A stretch of 64,000 nucleotides of DNA from Imbricaverruca yamaguchii (lineage: Eukaryota > Arthropoda > Thecostraca > Neoverrucidae), in contig JAOTOL010001272.1 of the NCBI GenBank assembly GCA_034440575.1, positions 38,501 to 102,500 on the forward strand, read 5' to 3'. Below are positions 32,892-43,589 of this stretch, piece by piece (positions within the stretch are counted from its first letter, which is position 1; each line of letters opens with the position of its first letter). The notes under the pieces are model-generated. The model did not search any database, was not told the origin of the DNA, and was given only the letters and a program-made list of their open reading frames with translations. The position numbers were made by a program, and so were the translations under genes.

Positions 32892-33111
32892 CTGCAGTTG
32901 CCGGCGATATCCCACTGTTTGCCGATTTGCCGAAGACAAGCTCTATCTTTCCCTCAGCATCAGTATGCAGGTCAGAGGGACTGCTTGAAGAAGCGGATGC
33001 TGGCGCAGAAGGAGACGTGGGTTCTGGCACAGGATGCGTTGGCGTAGGCAAACACGCAGGAGCAGACGGTGCAGGTGTAGGCGCAGGAGCGGATGGATTA
33101 TCCAGGGTGGA
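32892..33111 (-). CDS. hAT/ZMYM-like gene, exon 2: Pro/Ala/Ser-rich linker
   Basis: The exon is bounded by the acceptor CTATTCACAG (AG at 33,113-33,112) and the donor CAG/GTAATG at 32,891. It reads 73 codons plus one base with no stop: STLDNPSAPAPTPAPSAPAC, a further Pro/Ser-rich tract, then DLHTDAEGKIELVFGKSANS. Entry phase 0 matches the end of exon 1 and exit phase 1 matches exon 3. Low-complexity linkers between an MDIRSFF-like start and the zinc finger are usual in this family. Codon use is balanced and the plus-strand frame here is a shadow. Confidence 0.6.
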
Positions 33112-33194
33112 CTGTGAATAGCAGCATGTGATAAATATCCATCAATGAAGGGACTTCTATGAAGCAACTGCAGTTGACAATATTATGATAATTC

Positions 33195-33318
33195 AATTAA
33201 AATTAGGACATCACCACTGAGTGAATCCGTACCGAGTGTTGCCGATGACGATTCGTAATACGGATCGAAAGCGCTCCAACCAACATGTTCACATATTGGT
33301 GATGTCCTAATTTTAATT
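33195..33318. repeat. perfect 22-bp inverted repeat, 80-base spacer
   Basis: Arms at 33,195-33,216 and 33,297-33,318 are exact reverse complements and include TTAGGACATCACCA. It may be a small MITE or a hairpin; no clear target duplication is seen. It lies in intron 1 of the hAT/ZMYM-like gene. Confidence 0.9.
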
Positions 33319-33606
33319 CTATCTACGATGCCACTAATTATGAATTTGGAGAAATTATGCTAATTATTATTATTGCTATTATTATTAGTATTATTCGAAG
33401 TGACGAAACAGGTAACAGGTATATCGGTATACACATACATCGCAACAGGTATATACAGGCATATCGTTCAGCATAGCAACAGTGAAGAGTGAATGTTGGC
33501 ATGGCATAAAGTGCCTAATGGAAAAACGTAGTTTTTCATTTAGCTGCATAGGTAAGTAGCGTGATCAACTGTTTGTTGATGCATAATTACATCCACCCTT
33601 ACTTAC

Positions 33607-33636
33607 CTTTTTCGCGAAGAAACTTCGTATGTCCAT
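33607..33636 (-). CDS. hAT/ZMYM-like gene, exon 1: start codon and MDIRSFFAKK
   Basis: ATG at 33,636-33,634 is followed by ten codons and a textbook donor, AAG/GTAAGT (33,606). MDIRSFF is a start I associate with hAT transposases and ZMYM-type proteins. It ends in phase 0, joining exon 2 (33,111) in frame. Too short to call alone; the support is the match of motif, donor and phase. Confidence 0.6.
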
Positions 33637-33933
33637 CTTCAGAGCCTCTAGCACAACCAGAGGTACAGGATGAAGCAGTTGGTCATGGAATAGTTTTTTT
33701 TTGTTGTTGTAAAACACGATTTTTGGAAATGAAGAGGAACCCTTAGGATATCTGCCAGCATCCGCCACCTTATGTTATTATTACATTTATACAACACAAA
33801 TAAAAATGGCATTGGGTGGGGTAGACAGTTGCTCAATGGTGAGTAAAACTGTATGTATAAAACAAATATCTGAAGCTAGATTAGTCAAATTGCTTGATGC
33901 TCCCTCATGTGTTAGGAAAGTGGTGACTGGTGC

Positions 33934-34210
33934 AGTGGCGACGCCACGGATTTTGCCCAAGAGGGGCAAATTGCCCGGACGAGTGTCGTCAACCGGGGGA
34001 GGGCGCGGTAGGAGAAAAAGCCAAACTAGTGACTGGGGCCGCACATATATCGTTATGGGCGGTTTTTTGTTTGTTATTATCGCCTTCCGGTTAGGCCGTG
34101 TGAGTGTAAAACACCTTCTGGTAGCCGAAATTTTGCCTTCCGGTAGCCGGAAATTACCCTTCCGGCTAGAGTTTTTTTTCGTTTTTTTTTCATACCATGT
34201 GGGAGGGGGA
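33934..34210 (+). mobile_element. one end of a CAGTGGCGACGCCACGG element
   Basis: CAGTGGCGACGCCACGGA followed by GGGGCAAATTGCCC at 33,963 resembles the termini at 6786 and 8181. No matching right terminus was found. CTTCCGGTAGCCGGAAAT phrases near 34,085-34,165 repeat internally. Confidence 0.4.
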
Positions 34211-34846
34211 TGGTAGATGCCATTTCCAGCTAAGTATTACGTAGCTGATGGGATTTCAGGTTTCAAGAGAGATGACATGACCTCCCCGGTTAAAATTGAC
34301 ATGTGTTTTTTTTAAATAAAACGACTGAAATTCGGTGAAAAGCAACGTGAACTTGCCTCAAATATGGAACCCGCATTACACACAAAAGTTGTGGAATGTA
34401 GGTGTTGTGAAAGGAATCATCACCCAAATGAGTACAAAATGCATACCAGCACCAGGACATAACAACTTTGTCACCCATTTGTCAGAGGTGGCCCCTCATG
34501 TCCGAGGAAGTTCATCCTCTCATGGCATTGGAAGAAGGATGTTAGCTAGATACACCTATTGGTAAACTCATCATTTATCAAGTTTAGAACAGGGTCCATA
34601 TTCATCCATAGATTGTTGATAAAGCAGAACTTTTCTACTTCACCAACAAAAGATGTCTGGTGGTCTAGCATGTGCCATTCTATAGACCAAAGTTAAAAGT
34701 GGAAAGTAGGCAGTGGCACATTGGTGCACATGTCTGAGGAATATCTAAGGTCCCAATTCACATTTCCTGGATCTGCAACTAGACGTATTTATTGCTAAGA
34801 TCGCAATTGTACAAATATTAACAATCCTCATTCACACAGACCATGG
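34211..34846. other. no recognisable feature
   Basis: AT-rich; no coding or repeat structure seen. Confidence 0.5.
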
Positions 34847-35095
34847 CATAGGCGTAGGAACAGGGGGGGGGCAGGGGGCCATGTCACCCACTTTTCAGTC
34901 GAAACAATTCCTCAATTTTGCCAAATATTTTGCTACATAGAAGTTTTATATCTGAGGAGAAAGACCAAATCATAAGGAGCCCAAATCCGTTGATAAATTT
35001 TATCAGGATGGTGTGGATTTCTTTTTTTTAATATAATACAGGACCAAAGTTTTCTTCACCCTCCCCCCACTTTTCGGCACATTGCTACGCCCATG
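34847..35095 (-). mobile_element. second copy of the GGCGTAGGAAC MITE-like family
   Basis: CATAGGCGTAGGAACAG at the left and TTGCTACGCCCATG at the right. The interior (GAAGTTTTATATCTGAGGAG, ACCAAATCATAAGGAGC) aligns in reverse with 28,990-29,090. Confidence 0.65.
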
Positions 35096-35211
35096 GTCAC
35101 CAAGGGAGTAAGTGGCAGATGGGTCGTGACCCCACCACTCGTCCCAATCATGACAATAACCATGTCTTCTCCCGGCCTGAAACGCGAGGCAAGGTAAAAG
35201 ATACTCTTTCA

Positions 35212-35632
35212 CAGTGCTGGGCATCGCGGAATTATACTTCGCGATTCCGCGATCGCAGACTACCAAAAATCGATCGCAGAAATTTATTAAATTTGAATAA
35301 ATTCCGCGATCGCGATCGCGGATTTTTTCATCCTTAAATTCCGCGATTTTTAGTCCGCGATCCAAAATGTAAAGCTAGAAAAGACAAAAATTGTCCCGCG
35401 CTACCGCTTTACCGCTTATTGACTTCATTTCTTTGAAGAAATGCGCGAATAAGCGGTAAAACTTCGCTGGGGTGCTTTTGGGTGCTGAAAAACTTCGCTA
35501 GCGATTACCGATGGCGGAATTAACGATCGCGGAATTTTAATTAAAAATTATTCCGCGATCGCGAAACGCCAAATTTTCGATAGCGGAATACCAATCGCGG
35601 ACCACCTATTTTCGATCGCGTGCCCAGCACTG
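35212..35632 (+). mobile_element. 421-bp hAT MITE built of CGCGATCGCGGAATT units
   Basis: Inverted termini CAGTGCTGGGCA and TGCCCAGCACTG. Flanks CTCTTTCA (35,204-35,211) and ATCTTTCA (35,633-35,640) match at 7 of 8 positions. The interior repeats ATTCCGCGATCGCGA-like palindromes in both orientations. Confidence 0.85.
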
Positions 35633-35756
35633 ATCTTTCATGACAAATGGCAAATATGGTATCAAGGGTCATCGTTAGAATTAGCATTCATATTATCTTC
35701 ACAACTTCATTGACAACTTCAAATAGCCATGCATACATTAATTACCAGTTGTTTCC

Positions 35757-35904
35757 CACTGGCGGATCTAGGACGGATATTTTTATCGGTTTGGGGGAGG
35801 GGGGGGATTTCCGGAAAAATCGCGAAAAACATGGTTTTTACGAAATATCGGCCATTTTGGTTTTGGGGGGCATTTGCCCCTAATCCCCCCTGGATCCGCC
35901 AGTG
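35757..35904 (+). mobile_element. 148-bp hAT-like MITE
   Basis: Inverted termini CACTGGCGGATCTAGGA and TGGATCCGCCAGTG. Flanks TTGTTTCC (35,749-35,756) and TTGCTTCC (35,905-35,912) match at 7 of 8. A GGCATTTGCCCC segment lies near the right end. Confidence 0.85.
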
Positions 35905-36082
35905 TTGCTTCCACTATTGAGTCAAGAAACCTGCATCCAGCACCAGTTTTGGGGCGGGCGGCTTGGGCCAAGGTGCCTTCATACACATTTATAAATCGGG
36001 TTTGGGCTAGCTGTCAGAAATGTCTCTTGTGCGCCAAATCAAGCTAGCAATAGACGTAAGTGACTAAACTGCTAGTCTGTAA

Positions 36083-36503
36083 CAGGGCTGCGGAGTCGAT
36101 GGGTTTCTGGGTGACTCCGACTCCGACCCCCCGGAGTCGACTCCGACTCTGACCCACCGGAGTCGACTCCGACTCCGGGATCGACTCCGACTTGGCCAGT
36201 AAAAGCCAGTATCACAAACTCATAAATATAACAGACCGAGCTTAATTTTCTGCATCAATAATTGAATGCAATGCCGACGACGGATAAATGCTCTGCCGGC
36301 TTTTTCTCGCGCAGGAAGACGCGGGAAAACGTGCTTATAGCAACGGTTGATCCTCCGTTTCTGGAGATGTTGCTAGTACGCTCGAATTAACATAGGTTTG
36401 CACCGGAAAACGGCGAACATTGGTTAGCAAGCTAATGTCACAAGCCCGTGTCAGGCGGAGTCGGAGTCGGCATAATTTTGTCGACTCCGACTCCGCATCC
36501 CCG
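36083..36503 (+). mobile_element. 421-bp hAT-like MITE rich in GGAGTCGACTCC
   Basis: It begins CAGGGCTGCGGAGTCG, and the right end reverse-complements to CGGGGATGCGGAGTCGG. The 8-bp duplication GTCTGTAA is perfect (36,075-36,082 and 36,504-36,511). The interior repeats CGGAGTCGACTCCGACTC. Confidence 0.88.
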
Positions 36504-36624
36504 GTCTGTAAATAAAAGGCACGCCATGTGTACCAGTCATCTATATGATTGTTTTAATGGTTTCTCTCATGGTTCTAATAATTACTTTACATCACGTTGT
36601 TTTCTTATTTATCTTTGGTAGTTA

Positions 36625-36725
36625 TTGCTCAAAAAGTGGTGGGGCCAGTTAACATTGCTGGCCCTACCAGGTCAAAAAGTGGTGGGGCCATGGCCACAGC
36701 GGCCCCACCGGTTCCTACGCCTATG
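36625..36725 (+). mobile_element. truncated copy of the GGCGTAGGAAC family
   Basis: Two AAAAAGTGGTGGGGCCA phrases followed by CCGGTTCCTACGCCTATG, matching the right end of 28,897-29,180. Confidence 0.6.
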
Positions 36726-36789
36726 GCATGCGGAAGGTAAAGATGGAACTTTTTTCAAGTTTAATTGACCCAATTACGTCAATGGCTAG

Positions 36790-37530
36790 ATATCCAGGGT
36801 GGGGTCCCAGCAAATATGCGGATATCGGCCCGCTGTCGGCATGTGTCGGGGCGAGCTTGGCATCTCGTGAGCGGCATGCCGACATCAGGCCACTCTCGGC
36901 CCGACATTGACGAACTCACCTGGAATATCGGCACATGGGTTGGGTTCAGCATATCAATGGCGCCCAGTCGACGTCAAGCCGTTCTAGGACCAACAACGGC
37001 AAATTGATACCGATAGTGGGCTAACGATATTGGGCCGCCGTCGGATAGACAGCGGTAGGCGCGTATTTTAACAAATAGACATTTACCACACGGAATTAAT
37101 TCAAAGGGTTCTGGCACATCTTTATGGTGTGGGTCCAAACCGGCCAAAAGTCGGCACCGACAGCGACTAAAGTACAAAACTTTGACGGGGTTCACTGACC
37201 TCCCACCCATTGAACATGCCGACATCAATCTGGCGTCGGCCCGATGCTCGGCCCTGCGTCGGGCCGTTGTCGGGACGCTGGTGATCCGCCGTCGGTTGGC
37301 AGTGGAATGTTCGTCCATGTCGACATGCAGCCGACACCCAGCCGACATGCAGCCGACGTGGTGATCGATGTCGGGCCGCTACCGATCTGCTGTCGGCTCA
37401 ACGGTGGATTCGCTGACGCCGGCATCAAGCCAACACTGATCCATATTCAGCGGACATCCTGCCGAGATCCATGTCCACGCCGCTATCCGACCGACGGTCC
37501 CACGCTATCCGGCCGACGCTGGAAAGACTG
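36790..37530. repeat. GCCGAC-rich degenerate repeat block
   Basis: Palindromic phrases such as ATCGGCCCGCTGTCGGC, GCCGACATGCAGCCGAC and GGCCCGATGCTCGGCCC recur in both orientations. The same vocabulary appears at 38,525-38,770 and 39,085-39,190. Open frames across it are artefacts. Confidence 0.6.
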
Positions 37531-38190
37531 CTGAAATGAAATTTGCTGGTAACTGCTTGACAGGAAGTGCTATAGGATTATTTGAATACTATGAATTGAA
37601 CTATGAAAGTTGCGGTGTACGGAAACTGGAGATTTGTGGTGAAATCATTAACCTGCATATCTTAATTAGGCCAGCTTCTTCACTTCTCATATAATTCCCA
37701 TGACGGCGCCACATAGGGCTCGAGGATTTCCAGTGTTGAATTCCTTGGGGTTCCATCTCGTCTGTCGGAGAGCTAGGAGCGAGAAAACCAGATCGTGCTG
37801 TGCATATGGGTCTACCAATTGTGCATGTGACACCAATGCGAATATGGAAGCCGGATTTCGTTATATTTCAAAGTATTTTGCGGGTAGAGGTCTCAAAGCA
37901 AAGACAAATAGTGTCTAAGACGCTTGCGTCGCGATTGTCCTGTCTATTGTATCATGCAAAGTATCCTGCAGTTTTAAAGCCCGCACAATGTATCGTTAAT
38001 AAGCCTAAACGAACGCGTAGTCGATCATTCTAACCTTTCCCAGAGTTAGGCAACATATTTTCTCTATATTTATGGACTATCTGACACCCAATGTTTTTTT
38101 CAGCTGTAAATCCCGCTTATGCGAAATTGAGTTGGGTATGTATTCATTCCGTGCTGTTTCTTTTGGCAATTGTCCATAAATTTGCTTCAT
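37531..38190. other. no recognisable feature
   Basis: Short open frames only (for example 37,700-37,918); no domain or splice evidence. Confidence 0.45.
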
Positions 38191-38524
38191 GGATGCCGCC
38201 CAGGTAAAGTTTGGGGCTGAACGGAGAAGCTGATGTCAACGGAGAACAGACAGCGGATCAGGGAAACTGATATCAACATGGCTCCATAATACCTCTGACA
38301 GAGTACCCACCACAGAAAATGCCTGTTTGAAAACAATCGCTGGGTGCTTATTGTGGCACGGTATCTGTGAAGGACGGCTCTGATTTGACTGATGACAAAA
38401 TGCAATTGTTCTTCCAGATAGTGATAAAATAGAGTTGTTCTGAGAATGCGAGTACGAGCGTCAGCTGGGTAGCGGGGCTGGAGAGCGGGGGAACATCGAT
38501 TGTATGTTGGCATGGGCAGACATT

Positions 38525-38770
38525 CCACTTACCAGCCGACAGCAGGCCGCGAGCGTCCCGTCATCGGCCCTACGTTGGTTGGCTATATGTCGACTTCATT
38601 TTGACATGGACGAACATTCAACTCCTCAGCCGACAGCGGGCCACTAGGGTCCCGAGAGCGGCCCAACATCGGCCCGACATCGTTCCCACGTCCGCTACAT
38701 GTCGGCTGTATATCGGCATGAGCGCACATTCCATTATCCAGCTGACAGCGGGCCGCTAGCGTTGACACCA
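38525..38770. repeat. ~107-bp tandem unit of the GCCGAC family
   Basis: The phrase CAGCCGACAGCGGGCC and the TACATGTCGGCTGTATATCG / GCATGAGCGCACATTCCA segment repeat here about twice. A further copy lies at 39,085-39,190. Confidence 0.65.
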
Positions 38771-39190
38771 CTTGCATCTACACCAGGTGACTGCAATCCA
38801 GACAGACCTCACACTGTATCCAGACTAACCAATCCTGCATCCATGTACAAACTGCACTATTTTTTACTTGAAGCCAAATATGACACTTCAATGAAAAATA
38901 GTATTGTAGTAACAGATTTCTGTACATGGCTAAGATGATGGAACACTCATCCCCATGGGGAATTAAGCAAATTTTTAATATCAGATTTTAGTTAATACAA
39001 TATATAAAGAAAATAATGAAAATGAAGGAAGACTAGGTTTAATAAAAAGGTTGTCTTAGGCTACGTTAATGTAAACTTCTAGGTCCCGACAGCGGCCCGA
39101 CATCGACCCCATTTCCGCTACATGTCGGCTGTATATCGGCATGAGCGCACATTCCATTCTCCAGCTGACTGCGGGCCGGTAGCGTTGCCT
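38765..39190 (+). repeat. composite of two dispersed repeats and a GCCGAC unit
   Basis: 38,765-38,856 repeats 6,695-6,785. 38,922-39,057 repeats 26,236-26,385. 39,085-39,190 is another GCCGAC-family unit. The junctions are abrupt, so this is a mosaic of insertions. Confidence 0.65.
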
Positions 39191-39475
39191 AATATTGGGA
39201 TATGGTTTTCGGAATATAAAATGGTGTAAGAAAAATTATACTAAAGCAACCAGGCTAGAATCGTTTTATTCTCACTACCGAAAAATAGTCTTTTTCAATG
39301 AAAAAGCTGAAAAAAATAATTGAAACCAATTTCATTCACATTAAAAGTTCTTCGATGTACTTTTTAGTTCATGTGTGGAATGTTTAGTTCAAGCAAGGAT
39401 TGACTTGGAAGGATTAAAAGCGACTAGACGGGAGAGCAAATTGCGGCTGTAAAACCGACTATTGTCTTGGAATTC
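39187..39475 (-). mobile_element. fragment D of the 2.25-kb hAT-like family (inverted)
   Basis: In reverse complement the segment reads TTTTACAGCCGCAATTTGCT, the CATTCCACACATGAACTAAA segment, then GAAAACCATATCCCAATATT. This matches 15,520-15,785 of the complete element and 11,140-11,480. Confidence 0.8.
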
Positions 39476-39599
39476 TTTATGGTTCGATATTGTTGAAAGA
39501 GGCAGTTCACAGGATTGATGGTAAATGTGATATATTTCAAAGTCCATTGACTAGGCGATTGTTGGTGATAGCATGCAAGGCCATCATCGACAACCTGTC

Positions 39600-39660
39600 A
39601 ACCTAGGATCCTGCCCAAATGACCTATCATGGTCGGAGCGCCCTAAACCCCAATAACATA
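39600..39660 (+). mobile_element. LINE 3'-end stub (I-group tail)
   Basis: CAAATGACCTATCATGGTCG followed by GAGCGCCCTAAACCCCAATA matches the I-group LINE tail in the sense direction. Confidence 0.6.
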
Positions 39661-40401
39661 CACGCATGCCTCAGATAGATATCCACTTGATGGAAAGGAA
39701 TTTACTTTCTTAGGGGTAGACACCTAGGTATTGCCCTGAAATTATTAAATTTACATATAAACCAACACGACATTGGAAACTTGTTACCAGTAGCAACAGA
39801 GCCTTAACTTACAGAAATAGCTCCAGTGAGATTCAGAACTAATTTCAGTGGGCTTCAGAACTAGCTTCAGTGAGCCTATCTTGAACTGTGATAGGTATTC
39901 CACACCAATCTCAATTCATTTGGATAACAATGCCATCAATTTTTGGCAATAGGTAATCATGCATTTTTGTGTTCCATTGTCATTGTCTATCTTACACATT
40001 CTTGCACTTATTTGTTTGTCACAGCCAATTTTTAAGGTCAAAACATCATGTTCTCCATCATTAAAATTATTGCCAGGTGGGTGCATTTGTACCTAGTTTA
40101 AGGCATTTTTGGTTTTCTTATATTTTTCAATGCAATGTTCATGAAGGTGTTCAACATGAAGTCACCACTCATTTCCTTTACAAATGCATACTTCTTGGGT
40201 GAAAGGCAAAATAGCATCCACGAGGGGGGCTTGAAATTGGGTAATATAGCATTAAGAGTAATGCTGAAACTAATGCAAAAAAATGTATAAACATTCTTGG
40301 TTCATTGAACATGAACAACTCACATATGAAAGTTATTTCTGAAAATTCCAGATGTAATAACCTAACCTATGCCAACCTAGCCTGGCCTGCTGCTAAATGG
40401 T
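39661..40401. other. no recognisable feature
   Basis: AT-rich; nothing supported. Confidence 0.5.
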
Positions 40402-42245
40402 ATATGGTGATGCTAAATGGTACAAAGCAGGGATGTGGAGCCAGGATAATTTTGGTCTGGTCCAGCTCTGACTCGGGCTCCGGGGAAGTATCTTGATTCT
40501 GGCTCTGGCTCCGAGTAAAATGTCCCGGCAGCTCTGGCTCAGGCTCCAGCTCCAGGAAAAATGTACCAGCTCCGGCTGCTCCTGCTCCGTGCATCCCAAA
40601 TGTGATTGATGCATTAAGTAAGAGCTACGGGGATGTAGCAAAAAGTTAGCAGTGACCACTCGGAGGCACAAACTTCAGACAATTATAAGCAACTTTCCCA
40701 TATAAAACCTGTATTTATCTTTAAATAAACACCCACCCAATCCAAATCACTTTTCAGTGTCATGCCCTTGTAACCTGACACTCGCTTTGTGCCGTATTGG
40801 GGCAATCAGAAGAGGGGAGACTTGAATCAACAACACTCCCTATCCTATGAACAGTCCAAGGAACACCAATGTTGTAAATTGTAATGTTTGACCTCATCTT
40901 GAATAAGGTACAACAACCCATTGATGATGTAAACAATGAACTTAACTAAACTAAACATGGAACTATTGCATTGACTATTGGAGCTAGAATATGGTTATTG
41001 GTTATTCCACCATTATTTGATGGTATTTTTACATGTTACTCATATTTAAATGTTTTGACTTTTACAAACACATTTTCACACCACACCATACTAGGTATAA
41101 TGTGTTCATTTCATGTTTGCTAATTTTGTTTAATTTACACCTATTTCGGAGTCAGAGCCACCCTGCTTTTGACGGCTCCAGCTTCAACTCTGGCTTTGAG
41201 TAAAATATTCTGGTGGCTCAAGCTTCAGCTCCAGCTCTGGGCAAAATGTTCAGGCAATGGCAGCTCTGGCTCTGCATCCCTGGTAGAAAGTCATCATGAC
41301 AAAATGTTCTCAGTGGAGTTCCCCAGAGGTCAGTACTGGGGCCACTACTGTTCATTATATGTGTAAATAACATTGAAAGTGGCCTAAGCAGTAAGGTTTT
41401 TACATTTGTGGATGATTTGAAGGTCTTTAGGGCAATAACAGGTCAAAATGGGCACATCTTGATGGGTAGACAAGCACTAGCAGTGACTCACAGGAGAATG
41501 ATTTAGGCATTATTCTAAACACAAAATTGGGGGCATCAGAACAGACCAAGGAAGCCAGGAAGAAGGCACTGAGAATGCTTGGGGAAATAAATAGGAATGT
41601 ATCATGCAGAAGTGAGGAAGTCATCACTAAGCTTTACTGTGCCACATTGGAATACTGCATCCAGCTGAGATATCAGTGAGGAGTCATCACTAAGCTTTAC
41701 TGTGCCACATTGGAATACTGCATCCAAGCTATGAAAAAGATTGTTGGCTTTTAGAGAGAGTACAAAAGAGGGCTACAAAAATGGTTAATGGTATAACCAA
41801 CCAGGCTTATGAGGAAATATTGAAGAAATTTAATATATTTTCACTTAGATATAGAAGGCTGAGAGGAGATCTCATTGAGGTCTTTAAATTTGTCCATGGT
41901 CTGGAGAGAGGATATCTCAGGGAAGTGTTTGAATTTAACAGAAATGATGCAATTAGAGGTCACAAATTCAAAATTAAAGTTAACCACAGCAGAACAAGGT
42001 TAAGACAGACTTTCTTCACCAACAGGGTAGTAGAACACTGAAACCAGCTGCCAGAAACCATTGTAAGTAGCAGCACATTGAACATCTTTAAAAACAGTGT
42101 GGACAATCATAAGAATAGAGGGCTTGCTTTTCAGTATTACAGGGAGGGCCGGTCAATGGCCTGGGTGGGCAACTGGTTCAGTGTACACAGTGCAACCATG
42201 AAGGGCCTTTGTGGCTCATAGTTGCACTAACCTTTTATGTCTTTA
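40402..42245 (+). mobile_element. CR1-A fragment (RT C-terminal half and 3' end), rearranged
   Basis: 41,283-42,245 aligns with 57,610-58,665 of the full CR1: the GVPQGS region as TGGAGTTCCCCAGAGGTCAG, the FADD region changed to FVDD, the KNNIDNH-like tail and the CTTTTATGTCTTTATGTC end. It has an internal deletion near 41,460 and a local duplication of the ACTAAGCTTTACTGTGCCAC segment at 41,626/41,685. The few bases left of 40,438 belong to the same copy, which is split by a MITE. No intact frame. Confidence 0.85.
40438..41282 (+). mobile_element. 845-bp hAT-like element inserted in the CR1 copy
   Basis: The left end CAGGGATGTGGAGCCAGG and the right end reverse-complementing to CAGGGATGCAGAGCCAGAG are inverted repeats. 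Flanks GTACAAAG (40,430-40,437) and GTAGAAAG (41,283-41,290) match at 7 of 8. The full CR1 reads GTATAAAG at the same place (57,607), confirming the site. CTCCGGCTC-type repeats fill the sub-termini. No transposase frame. Confidence 0.87.
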
Positions 42246-42500
42246 TGTCTAGAAGGCTGAGAGGAGATCTCATTGAGGTCTTCACATTTGTCCATGGTCT
42301 GGAGAGGGGATATCTTGAGGAAATGTTTGAATTTAACAAATGATGCAATTAGAGGTCATCAATTCAAAATTAAAGTTAACCACAGCAGAACAAGGTTAAG
42401 ACAGTCTCCCTTCACCAACAGGGTATTTGAATATCATTGTAAGAATAGAGGGCTTGCTTTTCAGTATTACAGGGAGGGCTGGTCAACAAATTTGGTGGCC
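42246..42500 (+). mobile_element. second, shorter CR1-A 3' fragment
   Basis: It restarts at AGAAGGCTGAGAGGAGATCT (compare 58,257) directly after the tail of the previous copy, and ends with TTTTCAGTATTACAGGGAGG. Confidence 0.8.
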
Positions 42501-42924
42501 AACTGGTTCTCTCACCTGGTTCTCTCACCTGGTTGGCTCCCCAAATTCTCGAGCATCACTCACCCAGAGGTGAGTTCCGTGACCGATGAAGGGAGCCCAT
42601 ATCTGCAGGTATGCCAGTCCCCTAGACGAAAGAAAAGTATGGTTATCAGATAGACAGGGCAAAACACAGGAACTGGAAAGTGTACCTTAAGCAAAAATTG
42701 TATGCTTAGAGTAGCCACTACATCTGCTAATTTGTTGTAGTCAGAAAATATTTCTGATGGAAGCTAAGAAAAATGAAGTATAGAGAAGGAAAGCTACTAT
42801 AAAAGTTTGATTAGCATGTTATCATGGTTAATCCTATTCAATATATTCTACAACAATGTGCAGATATTTGCATGCAATGCTGCTTTAGACATCCCCAGGT
42901 CTGTTAAGATTACCACATCTTCAG
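42501..42924. other. no recognisable feature
   Basis: Includes a short CTGGTTCTCTCACCTGGTTC duplication near 42,503-42,530; otherwise unassigned. Confidence 0.45.
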
Positions 42925-42980
42925 GCATGGGTACTAAATGACCAAACCTGGTTGATGTGCCCTAAAACTGAAATAACCAA
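42925..42980 (+). mobile_element. LINE 3'-end stub (I-group tail)
   Basis: TACTAAATGACCAAACCTGG followed by TTGATGTGCCCTAAAACTG matches the tail in the sense direction, ending in an AACCAACC-like run. Confidence 0.6.
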
Positions 42981-43275
42981 CCAACCACCATCTTCAGACA
43001 ATGAATTCCAGGTGGCACAGTGAGGCCACATGTGTTCACTGATGGTGCCAGCACAAACATGTCAGTGCTCTTAATGGCAGAATGGCCATGAAAAATCTTC
43101 CAACATTTGATCATGTCTGCTCGAATTAGTCTACCTTTAACTGAGTACAAATCTAGTTTCTGTACTTGGGCTCCATAATCCAGACCATTCATCCCCTCTA
43201 TGTTTCTTGTCCACCTTCTCTGTACCGATTCTAGACGCTTTAAATCACCAATGTAACAGTGTTCAGAGTGCACAG
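42962..43275 (-). pseudogene. fragment of another LINE RT C-terminal region
   Basis: The minus-strand frame reads GDLKRLESVQRRWTRNIEGM, then LDYGAQVQKLDLYSVKGRLI, RADMIKCWKIFHG. This is the 'RVQRRATR...RRLRGDMIE' region that follows the RT of CR1/Jockey-like LINEs, but it is clearly different from CR1-A and CR1-B here. It is 5'- and 3'-truncated. Confidence 0.65.
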
Positions 43276-43380
43276 TTTACATTGGTTGCACTCTGTACAC
43301 AGGTTGAGTGTACAAAGTGCAACCAAGAAGGGTCCTTGTGGCTCATAGTTGCACAAATCTTTTATGTCTTTATGCCTGTG
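43276..43380 (+). mobile_element. CR1-A 3'-tail fragment
   Basis: GTACAAAGTGCAACCAAGAA, then GGCTCATAGTTGCACAAATC and TTTTATGTCTTTATG, equal to the last ~80 bases of the full CR1. Confidence 0.75.
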
Positions 43381-43589
43381 TTTAAAGACCTTTTAAAATC
43401 CCCAAATGTTTTACAAACTTCCTAACTTGCAACACTAGTCTAACCTAACTTAACTAAACCAAATTTTTTTGCTTGCCTCATGGAAGTAAAATGTGTGTAA
43501 AACTGGTCTCATGATTATCTTAACCATGCCATCTCTGGTCAGATCCTCATCCAATCTTGGGGGCAGTAGATAGTAACCCCCCTGTAAAA

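Noticed and set aside
33934..34210. Right end of the hAT/ZMYM-like element
   Set aside because: The CAGTGGCGACGCC terminus points away from the gene, so it cannot be its boundary.
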